The notes beneath the pieces were generated by a model that saw nothing but the letters and a program-made list of their open reading frames with translations, had not been told where the DNA came from and did no database searches. From Streptomyces brevispora (GTDB lineage Bacteria > Actinomycetota > Actinomycetes > Streptomycetales > Streptomycetaceae), in contig NZ_VIWW01000001.1 of assembly GCF_007829885.1 (NCBI RefSeq), positions 4,464,001 through 4,528,000 on the forward strand: a stretch of 64,000 nucleotides of DNA. The letters run 5' to 3'. This document shows positions 8,288 through 16,719 of the stretch, piece by piece. Every line of letters begins with the position of its first letter. Position 1 is the first letter of the stretch. A program made the translations under genes and the position numbers.

Positions 8288-9667
8288 TCACAGCTCGTCC
8301 TCCAGGATGGGTGCGATGACACCGGTCTCCACCTGGTCGGGGTGGGGTCTGCGGGCCACGTCGCTGACCCGGATCAGCAGCGCCACGATGATCCAGTTGG
8401 TGACCACGGACGAACCGCCCTGGGCGAGGAACGGCATCGCCATGCCCGTCAGCGGGATCAGCCCCATCACCCCGCCCGCGATCACGAACACCTGGAGCGC
8501 CAGGATCGAGGAGAGGCCGATCGAGAGCAGCCGTCCGAACGAGTCGCGCAGGGCGAGCCCGGCCCGGTAGCCGCGCGCCACCAGCAGCGCGTACAGCATG
8601 AAGATCGCGGTCAGCCCGGTCAGTCCGAGCTCCTCGCCCGCCGTCGCCAGGATGAAGTCGGACTTGGCGGCGAAGCCGATGAGGATGGAGTGCCCGAGCC
8701 CGAGCCCGGTGCCGAGCATCCCGCCGGCCGCGAAGGCGAACAGCGACTGGGCGAGCTGCCCGGGCCCCCGGCCCGCGTCGATCGAGGCGAACGGGTCGAT
8801 CCAGTCCTGCACCCGGCTGTGCACATGCGGTTCGAAGGAGCCGACGACGAACGCGCCGACGGCGGCGAGCAGCAGTCCGACGGCGATCCAGCCGATCCGG
8901 CCGGTCGCCACGTACAGCATGATAACGAACAGGCCGAAGAAGAGCAGCGAGGTGCCCAGATCGCGCTCCAGGACCAGCACCCCGACGCTGAGCAGCCAGA
9001 TCGCCACGATCGGGCCGAGCACCCGGCCGGTGGGGAGTTGCAGCTTCCAGATCTTGCGGCCGGTGTACGCGAGGGCGTTGCGGTTCGCCGCGAGGTAGGC
9101 GGCGAAGAACACGGCGAGCAGGATCTTGGCGAACTCGCCCGGCTGGAAGGAGAATCCGCCGACCCGGATCCAGATCTTGGCACCGTTCACCGCGGGGAAG
9201 AAGATCGGCACGATCATCAGGACGAGGGCGGTGGCGACCGAGAGGTAGGCGTAGCGCTGGAGCACCCGGTGGTCGCGCAGGAACACCACGACCGCGATGA
9301 AGAACGCGACGCCGAGCGTGGACCAGACCAGCTGGGTGGGGGCCGCCTGGTCCCTCGGGGTCTCCAGGTCGAGCCGGTAGATCAGCACCAGGCCGAGGCC
9401 GTTGAGCAGGACGGCGATGGGCAGCAGCAGCGGATCGGCGTACGGGGCACGGAAGCGGACGGCGAGATGCGCGAGCAGGGCGAGCAGCCCGAGGCCGCCG
9501 CCGTACCCCGCGACATCGGGTGGGACCACGCCGTTCCTGGCCAGACCGACGGCGGCGTAGCCGTAGACGGAGATGAGGACGGCCCCGATGAGGAGCGAGA
9601 GTTCCACGCCGCGCCGCTTGGGCAGGCGCAGTTCGGGCGGGGGTGCGTCCGCTGTCGTTGCGGTCAT
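8288..9667 (-). CDS. FtsW/RodA/SpoVE (SEDS) family peptidoglycan polymerase
   Basis: A 459-residue polytopic membrane protein with about twelve transmembrane segments. SEDS signatures include Gly-Phe-Ser-Phe-Gln-Pro-Gly-Glu-Phe-Ala-Lys near 180 and a large extracellular loop around 280-300 carrying Trp-Ile-Asp-Pro-Phe. SEDS proteins polymerise lipid II into glycan strands together with a class B PBP, which is encoded 35 bases downstream. The ATG at 9667 was chosen; a TTG at 9676 would add three residues. Neither has a strong ribosome-binding site. It is the first gene of the operon, so its promoter should lie in 9668-9747. Confidence 0.9.
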   Translation of the reverse strand: MTATTADAPPPELRLPKRRGVELSLLIGAVLISVYGYAAVGLARNGVVPPDVAGYGGGLGLLALLAHLAVRFRAPYADPLLLPIAVLLNGLGLVLIYRLDLETPRDQAAPTQLVWSTLGVAFFIAVVVFLRDHRVLQRYAYLSVATALVLMIVPIFFPAVNGAKIWIRVGGFSFQPGEFAKILLAVFFAAYLAANRNALAYTGRKIWKLQLPTGRVLGPIVAIWLLSVGVLVLERDLGTSLLFFGLFVIMLYVATGRIGWIAVGLLLAAVGAFVVGSFEPHVHSRVQDWIDPFASIDAGRGPGQLAQSLFAFAAGGMLGTGLGLGHSILIGFAAKSDFILATAGEELGLTGLTAIFMLYALLVARGYRAGLALRDSFGRLLSIGLSSILALQVFVIAGGVMGLIPLTGMAMPFLAQGGSSVVTNWIIVALLIRVSDVARRPHPDQVETGVIAPILEDEL

Positions 9668-9747
9668 GCCACGCAACGTAGCAAGAGGCGGGGGTTATTT
9701 CCCCTATGTCACAGTGTGGAGGTTCGTGGGGTCCGGGTGGCGGACCG

Positions 9748-11073
9748 TCAGGTCCGGGGGCCGGGCAGTGGTGGCTCATGTGCGGGGCGTCCGTACTCCG
9801 GCAGCGTCAGCCGGGCGACCGCCCCGCCGTCCGCCGCGTTCTCGAAGACCAGCCGGGCACCCATCACCCGTGCCTGCCCGGCGGCGATGGTCAGCCCGAG
9901 GCCGTGCCCCTTGCTGCCGCCCTCGGTGCGGAAGCGCTGCGGACCGTCCGCCGTCAGATAGTCCGGGAAGCCCTCCCCGTGATCGCGTACGGTCACCACC
10001 GGCCCGTCGGCCGTCAGCACGACCGGCGGGTGGCCGTGCCGGTGCGCGTTGCTGATCAGATTTCCGAGCACCCGCTCCAGCCGCCGCCTGTCCGTCTCGA
10101 CGCGTACCGGCGGCCCGTCCCCGACGACCTCGACCTCGGTGTCGGTGCCCGAGGCGGACACCACCCGCTCGACGAGCGGCGCCAGTTCGTGCACATCCAG
10201 ATCGACCCGTTCGGTACGGGTGTCGAGCCGGGAGATCTCCAGCAGGTCCTCGGTGAGGGCGCGCATCGTCCGGACCCGGTCCCGCACCAGCTCGGAGGGG
10301 CGGCCCGGAGCCAGCAGTTCGGCGGCGGCCGACAGCCCGGTCAGCGGGGTGCGCAGCTCGTGCGCCACATCGGCGGTGAAGCGCTGCTCGGCCAGCAGTT
10401 TGTGCTGGAGCGCCGAGGCCATCGTGTCCAGTGCTCCGGCGACGATCGCCACCTCGTCCTGCGGGCGCGAGGCGTCGGCCGTACGGGGATCGCCGACCCG
10501 GGCGTCCAGATCGCCCGCGCCGATCCGGCGGGCCACCAGCGCGGTCTGGTGCAGCCGCCGGGTGACCCGGGTGACGGCGAACCCGCCGGCCAGCAGTGTG
10601 GCGCCGATCGCCAGCAGCGAGGAGCCGACGATCGCCCGGTCCAGGCCGTTGATCGTGCGGGCGCTCTGGCCGTAGTCGGTCTGGGTGGCCAGCGCCTGGC
10701 CGTCGGCCGGGGCGGCGGCCCACATCGTCGGGCGGCCGAGATGATCGGCGACCATGGTGCCGCGTTCCCCGTCCACCGCCAGGGCGCGCAGCGAGGCGGG
10801 CAGCCCCGGCGGATCGAGACCGGAACGCCGCGGGAGCGCCTCGCCGGCCGTGTAGGCGGCGGTGACGTCGTCCAGCCGGGTCAGCGCCTTCTCGCGGGCC
10901 TGGCCGACCGTCTGGCGGGTGACCGCGGTGTGCACCAGCACCCCCAGCAGGGCGGCGAGCGCACAGCACATCACGGTGATGAAGACCGCGGACTTCCAGG
11001 CCAGCGTCGCGGTCCAGGCGGGCATCCGCGTCCCGCGCCGGACCCGTGCGGCCGACGTCCGCCGCCGGTTCAC
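9748..11073 (-). CDS. Sensor histidine kinase
   Basis: A 441-residue membrane sensor kinase. Transmembrane segments at about 26-50 and 147-168 flank a sensor region of about 95 residues. HAMP follows (170-225), then the dimerisation/phosphoacceptor helix with His238 in Ala-His-Glu-Leu-Arg-Thr-Pro-Leu, and an ATPase domain with Asn-Ala-His-Arg-His and Gly-Leu-Gly-Leu boxes. The GTG start overlaps the stop of the upstream lipoprotein gene by four bases (11070-11073), so the two are coupled. No response regulator gene adjoins. The layout recalls the CseA lipoprotein/CseC kinase pair of the cell-envelope stress system, without the sigma factor and regulator. Confidence 0.9.
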   Translation of the reverse strand: MNRRRTSAARVRRGTRMPAWTATLAWKSAVFITVMCCALAALLGVLVHTAVTRQTVGQAREKALTRLDDVTAAYTAGEALPRRSGLDPPGLPASLRALAVDGERGTMVADHLGRPTMWAAAPADGQALATQTDYGQSARTINGLDRAIVGSSLLAIGATLLAGGFAVTRVTRRLHQTALVARRIGAGDLDARVGDPRTADASRPQDEVAIVAGALDTMASALQHKLLAEQRFTADVAHELRTPLTGLSAAAELLAPGRPSELVRDRVRTMRALTEDLLEISRLDTRTERVDLDVHELAPLVERVVSASGTDTEVEVVGDGPPVRVETDRRRLERVLGNLISNAHRHGHPPVVLTADGPVVTVRDHGEGFPDYLTADGPQRFRTEGGSKGHGLGLTIAAGQARVMGARLVFENAADGGAVARLTLPEYGRPAHEPPLPGPRT

Positions 11074-11846
11074 CGGCGCTCCGCCGACACGGCGGCCGAG
11101 GGCGCCGCGGTGGATGCGGCGGTGGGCGGCGCGGTCGTCGGCGTGGCGGTGGGCGGTTCGCCCGGTGTGCGCCGCCGGTCCGGCCGCGGCTGCGGGGTCA
11201 TGCGCAGGATGTCGTCCTGGGTGGGCAGCATGGCGCGCTGCCGGCTGTCCCAGGACCAGGCCGTGCGGTACTCGTACCCGGTGATGGCCGACGGTGCCCG
11301 CATGATCAGGTCCCGGCCGGCCAGCTCCACGCTGATCACCGCGTCCGAGGTGGACATGATCCGGGTCAGTCCGTCCGGCTCCGGCATGTAGACCCGTACG
11401 GAGAGCTGGCGGTCGGCCAGCCGGATGGCGAGGACCAGATCGTCCCTGCCGTCGCCCGTCAGGTCGCGGTAGTACGGCGCGAGCACCGGGCAGGCGTCCG
11501 GCGCGGTCCGGCAGGCGTTGATCCGGCGGACCGTGGCGGCCGGGAGCCGGTCCGCACCGCTGGAGCGGTCGGGGCGGGCCTTCAGTCCCGCCTGCACCAC
11601 CGCCACCGGGTCCAGCCGGTGCACGTCGCCGCCCGGAACCGTGATGCCGGGGATGTGCGCGGTCTCGCCCTCGCCGTAGTCGTACGGGGCGGCGGAGGCG
11701 GCCGGCAGCTCAGGCCAGAGGCGGGCCGGGCCGATGGCGGTCGGGGCCCGCCCGGCGCTCTTCAGCTCGCCGCCGGTGCCGCAGCCCGCCAGCAGTACGG
11801 CGCCGACCAGCAGCGCCGCCGCGCGGGGCCCCGCCCGGTGCTGCAT
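11070..11846 (-). CDS. Lipoprotein coupled to a sensor kinase
   Basis: A 258-residue exported lipoprotein with a hydrophobic leader and the lipobox Leu-Leu-Ala-Gly-Cys (lipid on about Cys22). A region near residues 120-150 carries Asp-Leu-Thr-Gly-Asp-Gly-Arg-Asp-Asp, an FG-GAP/EF-type calcium-loop-like motif often seen in extracellular proteins. The C-terminus is Pro/Thr/Ala-rich and probably disordered. The ATG at 11846 has GGAGG upstream. The stop overlaps the histidine kinase start by four bases, so a role in modulating that kinase at the outer face of the membrane is likely but not shown. Confidence 0.8.
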   Translation of the reverse strand: MQHRAGPRAAALLVGAVLLAGCGTGGELKSAGRAPTAIGPARLWPELPAASAAPYDYGEGETAHIPGITVPGGDVHRLDPVAVVQAGLKARPDRSSGADRLPAATVRRINACRTAPDACPVLAPYYRDLTGDGRDDLVLAIRLADRQLSVRVYMPEPDGLTRIMSTSDAVISVELAGRDLIMRAPSAITGYEYRTAWSWDSRQRAMLPTQDDILRMTPQPRPDRRRTPGEPPTATPTTAPPTAASTAAPSAAVSAERR

Positions 11847-11946
11847 GGCTTCCTCCGTTCCCGATGGTCCGTCGAGCCGGCGGGCACATGCCCCCGCACG
11901 GCCCCGACTCGTAGACCTTATTCGGAAGGAAGTCTCTTATGCGTAT

Positions 11947-12276
11947 TTAGTGCTGATACGGGTTCTGGCGCTGGCCCTGCGGCCCCGGCTTGACGCCCGG
12001 CTGCTGCGGCGACTGGCCGAACGGGTTGCCGTCCTGCGACGCCATGTGCTGGGCGAGCAGCTGATCGGCCTGCTCCCTGGGGATCTTCTGCTCGCCGCCG
12101 CAGAAGGTGCACTGGGTGGCGAACTTCGTCGAGAAGGGGAACAGCGGCACGAAGAACAGCGTGAACTTCGTGACCCGCTTGCGCAGGGTGTGCGCGGACG
12201 GATTCCCGCACCAGCCGCAGACCATCGTCATGACGGCCAGTTGGTAGAGATAGCCTCGCGTACCGAAAATGATCAT
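11947..12276 (-). CDS. Zinc-ribbon family protein
   Basis: A 109-residue protein with two Cys-x-x-Cys pairs (Cys-Gly-Trp-Cys near 20 and Cys-Thr-Phe-Cys near 55) forming a zinc ribbon. A short hydrophobic stretch lies between them and a Gln/Pro/Gly-rich tail follows. Its ATG overlaps the stop of the HEAT-repeat gene by four bases (12273-12276), so translation is coupled. Zinc-ribbon proteins of this size are common in Streptomyces and uncharacterised. The TAA stop at 11947 is unusual among these G+C-rich neighbours. Confidence 0.7.
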   Translation of the reverse strand: MIIFGTRGYLYQLAVMTMVCGWCGNPSAHTLRKRVTKFTLFFVPLFPFSTKFATQCTFCGGEQKIPREQADQLLAQHMASQDGNPFGQSPQQPGVKPGPQGQRQNPYQH

Positions 12277-14399
12277 GTGGCGGGTCCCTTCCCCGGATTA
12301 CCCGTGAGTGCCCGGCGGCAGAGCGCCAGCAGCTTCTCGTCCTCGTATGTGTCGTGGCTGCCGTAGCCGCCGTCCATCGCGTTGTGCCGGCGTACGGAGG
12401 CGAGCTCGGCGCGCAGCACGTGTGCCGCGTCCGACTCCGCGTCGGCGGCCCCCATCCGCGCCAGGCAGCCGGCCACCCGGACCCTGACATGGCGGTTCTG
12501 CTCCCAGGCCGCCAGGAGTACCGGAACGGACTCCCCGGCCCAGCCCGAAACCTCCCACAGAGCGATCGCCGCGTCCACCCGCAGCCACAGCTCCTCGTGC
12601 CACAGCAGCGCCCGCAGCCGCGGCGCGGTCACCGCCGCCTGCGCACCGAGCCGGCCCAGCGCGCTCGCCGCCGACCGCCGCTCGTGCGCGTGCTCCGCCT
12701 GGAGCCCTTCGATCAGCACCGGCAGCACGGTGCCGGCGTCCCCGTCGACCGCCCACAGCGCCTCGGCGGCCTCCGTGGCCGCCGCGGTGCCGGGACGCCG
12801 GATCAGCGCCCGCAGCTCCGGTACGGCACAGTGCGCCGCCGGCCCGAACGAGCCGAGCGCCCGCAGCGCCGCCGTCCGCAGCCACTCGCCGCGGTACTCC
12901 GGAGCCCCGCGCAGCACCCGCAGCACCTCCGGCGCCGCCTCGCCCGCCCGCAGCGCGGTCAGCCCGGCCAGCAGCGGGCTCGCCCGGTCGTACGCACCCT
13001 CGTCGAGGCCCACCTCGCCGAGTCTGCGCCGCAGCGCACCGGCCAGCGGGCGGGCCGCCGACCCCAGATAACCAATGGCGAACCCCACGTCGTGCGGCAC
13101 CTCGGGCCGCTCCAGCGCCGCCGCCAGCGCGGGCACGGCGCGGGCATCACCCAGCCGGGACAGGGCCTTCACCGCGCTGCCGAGCCCCGGCGGCCCGCTG
13201 GCCCACTCCTTCACCCAGGCCCCCGGATCCGCCGCGACCCGGACCGCCAGCGCGTCCGCGGCCGGTGCGGCCAGGCCGAACAGCTCCTCCAGGACGTGCG
13301 AGGCGGCCTCGGCCAGCCGCGGTTCGGCCTCGCCGAGCTGCTCGCCGACCAGCCGCACCAGCTCCCCGTAGGAACCGCGCCAGGCCCGGATCAGCCCGCT
13401 GCTCATCCGGACCGCGTCGATGCGCTGCCAGCGGTCGGGGCTGCACAGCTGATCGGTCAGCAGCGCCGTCCGCTCGGCGACCCGGTCGTCCAGCCCGACA
13501 TGCAGGGTCCGCAGCAGATCGGCCGTCCAGGGTGCCGCGCGACCCGCGTTCTCCTCGGCCGACAGCGCCCGCAACTGCCCCACCAGGGTGACCGGCGCGG
13601 CCCGCTCCTCGGCCGCGGCCGCCTCGCCGTGCGCCTCGGCCGGCCGGGACCCCGGATCGGCGGCCGCGGGCACCGAGCGCAGCTGCCGCAGCAGCCCCGC
13701 CACCATCCGCACCAGATCGCCCGGCAGCGCCTGCGGTGCGCACCGCGCCAGCTGGGCCAGCGCCGCCAGCCGCAGCCCCGGCGGGTACGCCTCGGCGGCC
13801 AGCCGGCTCAGCCAGTCGGCGATCCGGTCGGTCAGCGGGCGGTGGCGCAGGGCGATCCGCCCCGCCGCCTCGACCAGGGCGAGCCGCACCTCCTCGTCCG
13901 GCTCCACCGCCAGCCGGTCCCGCAGCAGCGTCAGGACCCGGGCGGGGTGGCCGTGCAGGGTGGCCAGCGCCAGCGGGGCGCAGACCCGGACCCCCGGGTC
14001 GTCGTCCGCCATCAGCGCGAAGAACACCCCGGCGCCCGCGGTGACGGCCGCCGCCGCCATCGCGTAGTTCGCCGCGCCCTCGATCTCCTCCTCGTCGATC
14101 TCGTCCTCGTCGTCCTCGTCGAGGTCGATGCCGCCGATGCTGGTGAGCAGCTCGACGATGCCTCCGCGGTCCGGGACCGCCGGATCCACGACCAGTTCGA
14201 AGAGGAAGGGGATACAGGCGAGGGTGCACGCGTAGACGTCACCCTGGTGGTGCACGGCCCCGTACATCCCGTCCAGCGCCCCCTCACGCTCCGCCGGATC
14301 GGCGGACGCGAGACCCTGGAGCAGTCCGGGCACATCATCGGCAGGCCCGTAGGCATGCTCCATCGAGGCCCAGTCGACCTCGTTGATCCCCGCGAACAC
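12273..14399 (-). CDS. HEAT-repeat protein
   Basis: A 708-residue all-helical protein built of HEAT-type repeats. Two-helix units with Ala/Leu-rich faces and Pro/Asp turns are recognisable along the whole length and clearest from residue 420 on. An acidic cluster of consecutive Asp and Glu lies near 110-120, and an Ala/Glu-rich linker near 265-285. HEAT arrays are protein-interaction scaffolds; no enzymatic motif is visible. The GTG at 14399 has GGGGAGG upstream and gives the N-terminus I recall from related Streptomyces proteins (Asp-Trp-Ala-Ser followed by His-Ala-Tyr-Gly). It is coupled to the downstream zinc-ribbon gene by a four-base overlap. Confidence 0.7.
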   Translation of the reverse strand: MFAGINEVDWASMEHAYGPADDVPGLLQGLASADPAEREGALDGMYGAVHHQGDVYACTLACIPFLFELVVDPAVPDRGGIVELLTSIGGIDLDEDDEDEIDEEEIEGAANYAMAAAAVTAGAGVFFALMADDDPGVRVCAPLALATLHGHPARVLTLLRDRLAVEPDEEVRLALVEAAGRIALRHRPLTDRIADWLSRLAAEAYPPGLRLAALAQLARCAPQALPGDLVRMVAGLLRQLRSVPAAADPGSRPAEAHGEAAAAEERAAPVTLVGQLRALSAEENAGRAAPWTADLLRTLHVGLDDRVAERTALLTDQLCSPDRWQRIDAVRMSSGLIRAWRGSYGELVRLVGEQLGEAEPRLAEAASHVLEELFGLAAPAADALAVRVAADPGAWVKEWASGPPGLGSAVKALSRLGDARAVPALAAALERPEVPHDVGFAIGYLGSAARPLAGALRRRLGEVGLDEGAYDRASPLLAGLTALRAGEAAPEVLRVLRGAPEYRGEWLRTAALRALGSFGPAAHCAVPELRALIRRPGTAAATEAAEALWAVDGDAGTVLPVLIEGLQAEHAHERRSAASALGRLGAQAAVTAPRLRALLWHEELWLRVDAAIALWEVSGWAGESVPVLLAAWEQNRHVRVRVAGCLARMGAADAESDAAHVLRAELASVRRHNAMDGGYGSHDTYEDEKLLALCRRALTGNPGKGPAT

Positions 14400-14531
14400 G
14401 CCATCGCCTCCCCACCCGTCACCACGAAGCGGTGCCTGCGCAGAGTGTGCACCACCGATCCGACAATCCACCCTTCACATGCGGCCTTTGCCTTTGGACA
14501 TGACAACAGCGGTGGTGGTGCGGTATGCCCC

Positions 14532-14595
14532 GGGACGGGAGGGCCCGGACTATGCCGTGTCTTGGGGACGGGAGGGCCCGGGGCTATGCCGTGTC
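14532..14595. repeat. Two tandem copies of a 33-34 bp repeat
   Basis: Copies begin at 14532 and 14565; each holds GGGACGGGAGGGCCCGG followed by TATGCCGTGTC. The second has one extra base. The second copy runs into the last codons of the NHEJ polymerase gene, so the protein's C-terminus is encoded by the repeat. A weak partial match precedes the first copy. Confidence 0.75.
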
Positions 14596-15480
14596 CGGAA
14601 TTGAACGCCCCCGGTCCGGCTCGTTGAGCGGCCCGAGCAGATCCCCGTACCGCGCCAGCCGCTCCGCCATGTCGCCGGCCAGGAAGACCAGATCCCCGGG
14701 ACTGCGGCATTCCTGGATCTCCGCCCAGGTGACCGGTGCCGAGACGGTGGGCTCGGCGCCCGCGCGCAGGGTGTAGGGAGTGGCGGTCGTCTTGGCCGCG
14801 GCGTTCTGGCTGAAATCGACAAACACCTTCCTGGGTCGCAGCGCCCGCCTCATCCGGTGCACGACCAGATCCGGAAGCTCCCGCTCCGCCTGGACGGCCA
14901 GTCCCTTCGCGTACGCCGACACCCGGGCGGACGGAGTGGGCTCCAGCGGGACGAGCAGATGCAGCCCCTTGGACCCGGAGGTCTTCCCGTACGCCTCCAG
15001 GCCGTCCGCGGCCAGCCGCTCCCGCAGCCAGAGGGCGACCTCGCAGCACTCCACCGCTGTCGCGGGCGCCCCGGGGTCCAGGTCGAACACCAGCCGGTCG
15101 GCCAGCCCCGGCGCACCGGCCCGCCACTGCGGGGTGTGGAACTCCACCACCAGATTGGCCGCCCACATCAGCGAGGCGAGGTCCCCGACGACGATCTGTC
15201 CGGCTTCCTCGTTGTCGTGGTGCGGCACCGGGGTGATCCGTACCCAGGACGGCGTACCGGGTGGCGGGTTCTTGGTGAAGAAGCGCTGACCGTCCGGCCC
15301 GTCCGGATAGCGCAGGAAGGACACGGGCCGGTCCCGCAGATGCGCCAGCAGCGGCTCGGCGGCCGTGGCCGCGTAGTAGTGCAGCACCTCGCCCTTGGTG
15401 GTGCCGGTGGCCGGATACAGCACCTTCTCCAGATTGCTGAGCGTCAGGCGCCGCCCCTCCACCTCCGCGATCGGCGTCAT
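14584..15480 (-). CDS. NHEJ DNA polymerase (LigD polymerase-domain protein)
   Basis: A 298-residue stand-alone polymerase domain of the LigD/primase-polymerase (AEP) type, which fills gaps with ribonucleotides during bacterial end joining. Visible family features are the N-terminal Leu-Ser-Asn-Leu-Glu-Lys-Val-Leu-Tyr-Pro, the metal-binding Phe-Asp-Leu-Asp-Pro near 137-141, and Thr-Ser-Gly-Ser-Lys-Gly-Leu-His near 168-175. Length equals one Pol domain, with no ligase or phosphoesterase domain. The ATG at 15480 gives the usual start; the Ku gene is divergent, 60 bases away. The ligase partner must be encoded elsewhere. Confidence 0.88.
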   Translation of the reverse strand: MTPIAEVEGRRLTLSNLEKVLYPATGTTKGEVLHYYAATAAEPLLAHLRDRPVSFLRYPDGPDGQRFFTKNPPPGTPSWVRITPVPHHDNEEAGQIVVGDLASLMWAANLVVEFHTPQWRAGAPGLADRLVFDLDPGAPATAVECCEVALWLRERLAADGLEAYGKTSGSKGLHLLVPLEPTPSARVSAYAKGLAVQAERELPDLVVHRMRRALRPRKVFVDFSQNAAAKTTATPYTLRAGAEPTVSAPVTWAEIQECRSPGDLVFLAGDMAERLARYGDLLGPLNEPDRGRSIPDTA

Positions 15481-15540
15481 ACGATAAGAATCACACACAA
15501 AACGGATCTATACGGCTGTTGCGGATGTAAGGGGTGACCG

Positions 15541-16650
15541 GTGAGGTCCATATGGAACGGTGCCATCTCCTTCGGGCTGGTCAGCATCCCGATCAAGCTG
15601 GTCAACGCGACCGAGAGCCACTCGGTCTCCTTCCGCCAGATCCACCTCACCGACGGCGGCCGGGTCCGCTACCGAAAGGTGTGCGAGCTGGACGGGGAGG
15701 AGGTGACCGCGGCCGATATCGGCAAGGCGTACGAGAGTGCCGACGGCTCGATGATCCCGATCACCGACGAGGATCTCGGCTCGCTGCCGCTGCCCACGGC
15801 CAAGACGATCGAGATCGTCGCCTTCGTGCCGGCCGACTCGATCGACCCGCTCCAGATGGACGCGGCCTACTACCTCTCCGCGAACGGGGTCCCGGCCGCC
15901 AAGCCGTACATCCTGCTGCGCGAGGCGCTGAAGCGGAGCCGGAAGGTCGCCGTCGCCAAGTACGCGCTGCGCGGGCGCGAGCGCCTCGGGATGCTGCGGG
16001 TGGTCGACGACGTGATCGCGATGCACGGTCTGCTCTGGCCGGACGAGATCCGGGCCCCGGAGGGGGTGGCGCCGGAGGCCGAGGTGAAGGTGCGCGACGC
16101 CGAACTGGACCTGGCCGACGCCCTGATGGCCACACTCGGCGAGGTCGACATGGACTCGCTGCACGACGACTACCGGGAGGCGGTCGAGGAGCTCATCGCG
16201 GCCAAGGCCTCCGGCGAGGTGCTGCGGCCCGCGGCGTCCGAGGACTCCGGCGGCAAGGTCATCGACCTGATCGCCGCGCTGGAGAGCAGCGTCCGCGCCG
16301 CGAAGCAGGCCCGTGGGGAGACGCCCGACGAGGACGGCGAGGAGGCTCCGGTCGCCGAGGTCACCTCGATCGCGGACCGCAAGACGTCGGGCGGCACGCG
16401 CAGGACCGCGACGGGGAAGTCGGCGTCGCGTGCGTCGTCGTCCTCCGACGCGAAGAAGTCCACGGCGGGGGCCGGTAAGGCGGCCACGAAGAAGAGCACT
16501 CCGAGCGGCGGGACCGGCGCGAAGAAGAAGGCGACGGCCAAGAGGACCACGGCCAAGAGGACCACGGCCAAGAGGACGACGGCCAAGAGTGCGACGGCGA
16601 AGAAGCGGGCCGGCGCGAAGAGCGCCCCGCGCAAACGCGCTTCGGCCTGA
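15541..16650 (+). CDS. ku: Ku family DNA end-binding protein
   Basis: A 369-residue bacterial Ku. The homodimer core (about 1-255) starts with Arg-Ser-Ile-Trp-Asn-Gly-Ala-Ile-Ser-Phe-Gly-Leu, diagnostic for Ku, which rings double-strand break ends and recruits LigD-type enzymes. The C-terminus (about 285-369) is Lys/Ala/Thr/Ser-rich with three repeats of Thr-Ala-Lys-Arg-Thr and resembles the basic tail of histone H1-like proteins. Such tails aid DNA binding and bridging in actinobacterial Ku proteins. The GTG at 15541 follows AAGGGGTG. It is divergent from the LigD-Pol gene, making a two-gene NHEJ locus. Confidence 0.93.
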   Translation: MRSIWNGAISFGLVSIPIKLVNATESHSVSFRQIHLTDGGRVRYRKVCELDGEEVTAADIGKAYESADGSMIPITDEDLGSLPLPTAKTIEIVAFVPADSIDPLQMDAAYYLSANGVPAAKPYILLREALKRSRKVAVAKYALRGRERLGMLRVVDDVIAMHGLLWPDEIRAPEGVAPEAEVKVRDAELDLADALMATLGEVDMDSLHDDYREAVEELIAAKASGEVLRPAASEDSGGKVIDLIAALESSVRAAKQARGETPDEDGEEAPVAEVTSIADRKTSGGTRRTATGKSASRASSSSDAKKSTAGAGKAATKKSTPSGGTGAKKKATAKRTTAKRTTAKRTTAKSATAKKRAGAKSAPRKRASA

Positions 16651-16676
16651 CGCAGGGCCCGCCTCGCCAAGGGTCC

Positions 16677-16716
16677 CAACGCCCCAACGCCCCAACGTCC
16701 CAACGCCCCAACGTCC
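16677..16716. repeat. Five tandem copies of an 8-bp unit
   Basis: Units of CAACGCCC or CAACGTCC start at 16677, 16685, 16693, 16701 and 16709. The array fills the gap between the Ku stop and the truncated desaturase gene. It may be a slippage-prone scar at the edge of the accessory patch. Confidence 0.85.
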
Positions 16717-16719
16717 GAG

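Noticed and set aside
16677..16716. The 8-bp array as a CRISPR or iteron array
   Set aside because: Units are contiguous without spacers and far too short for CRISPR, and there is no replication gene nearby.
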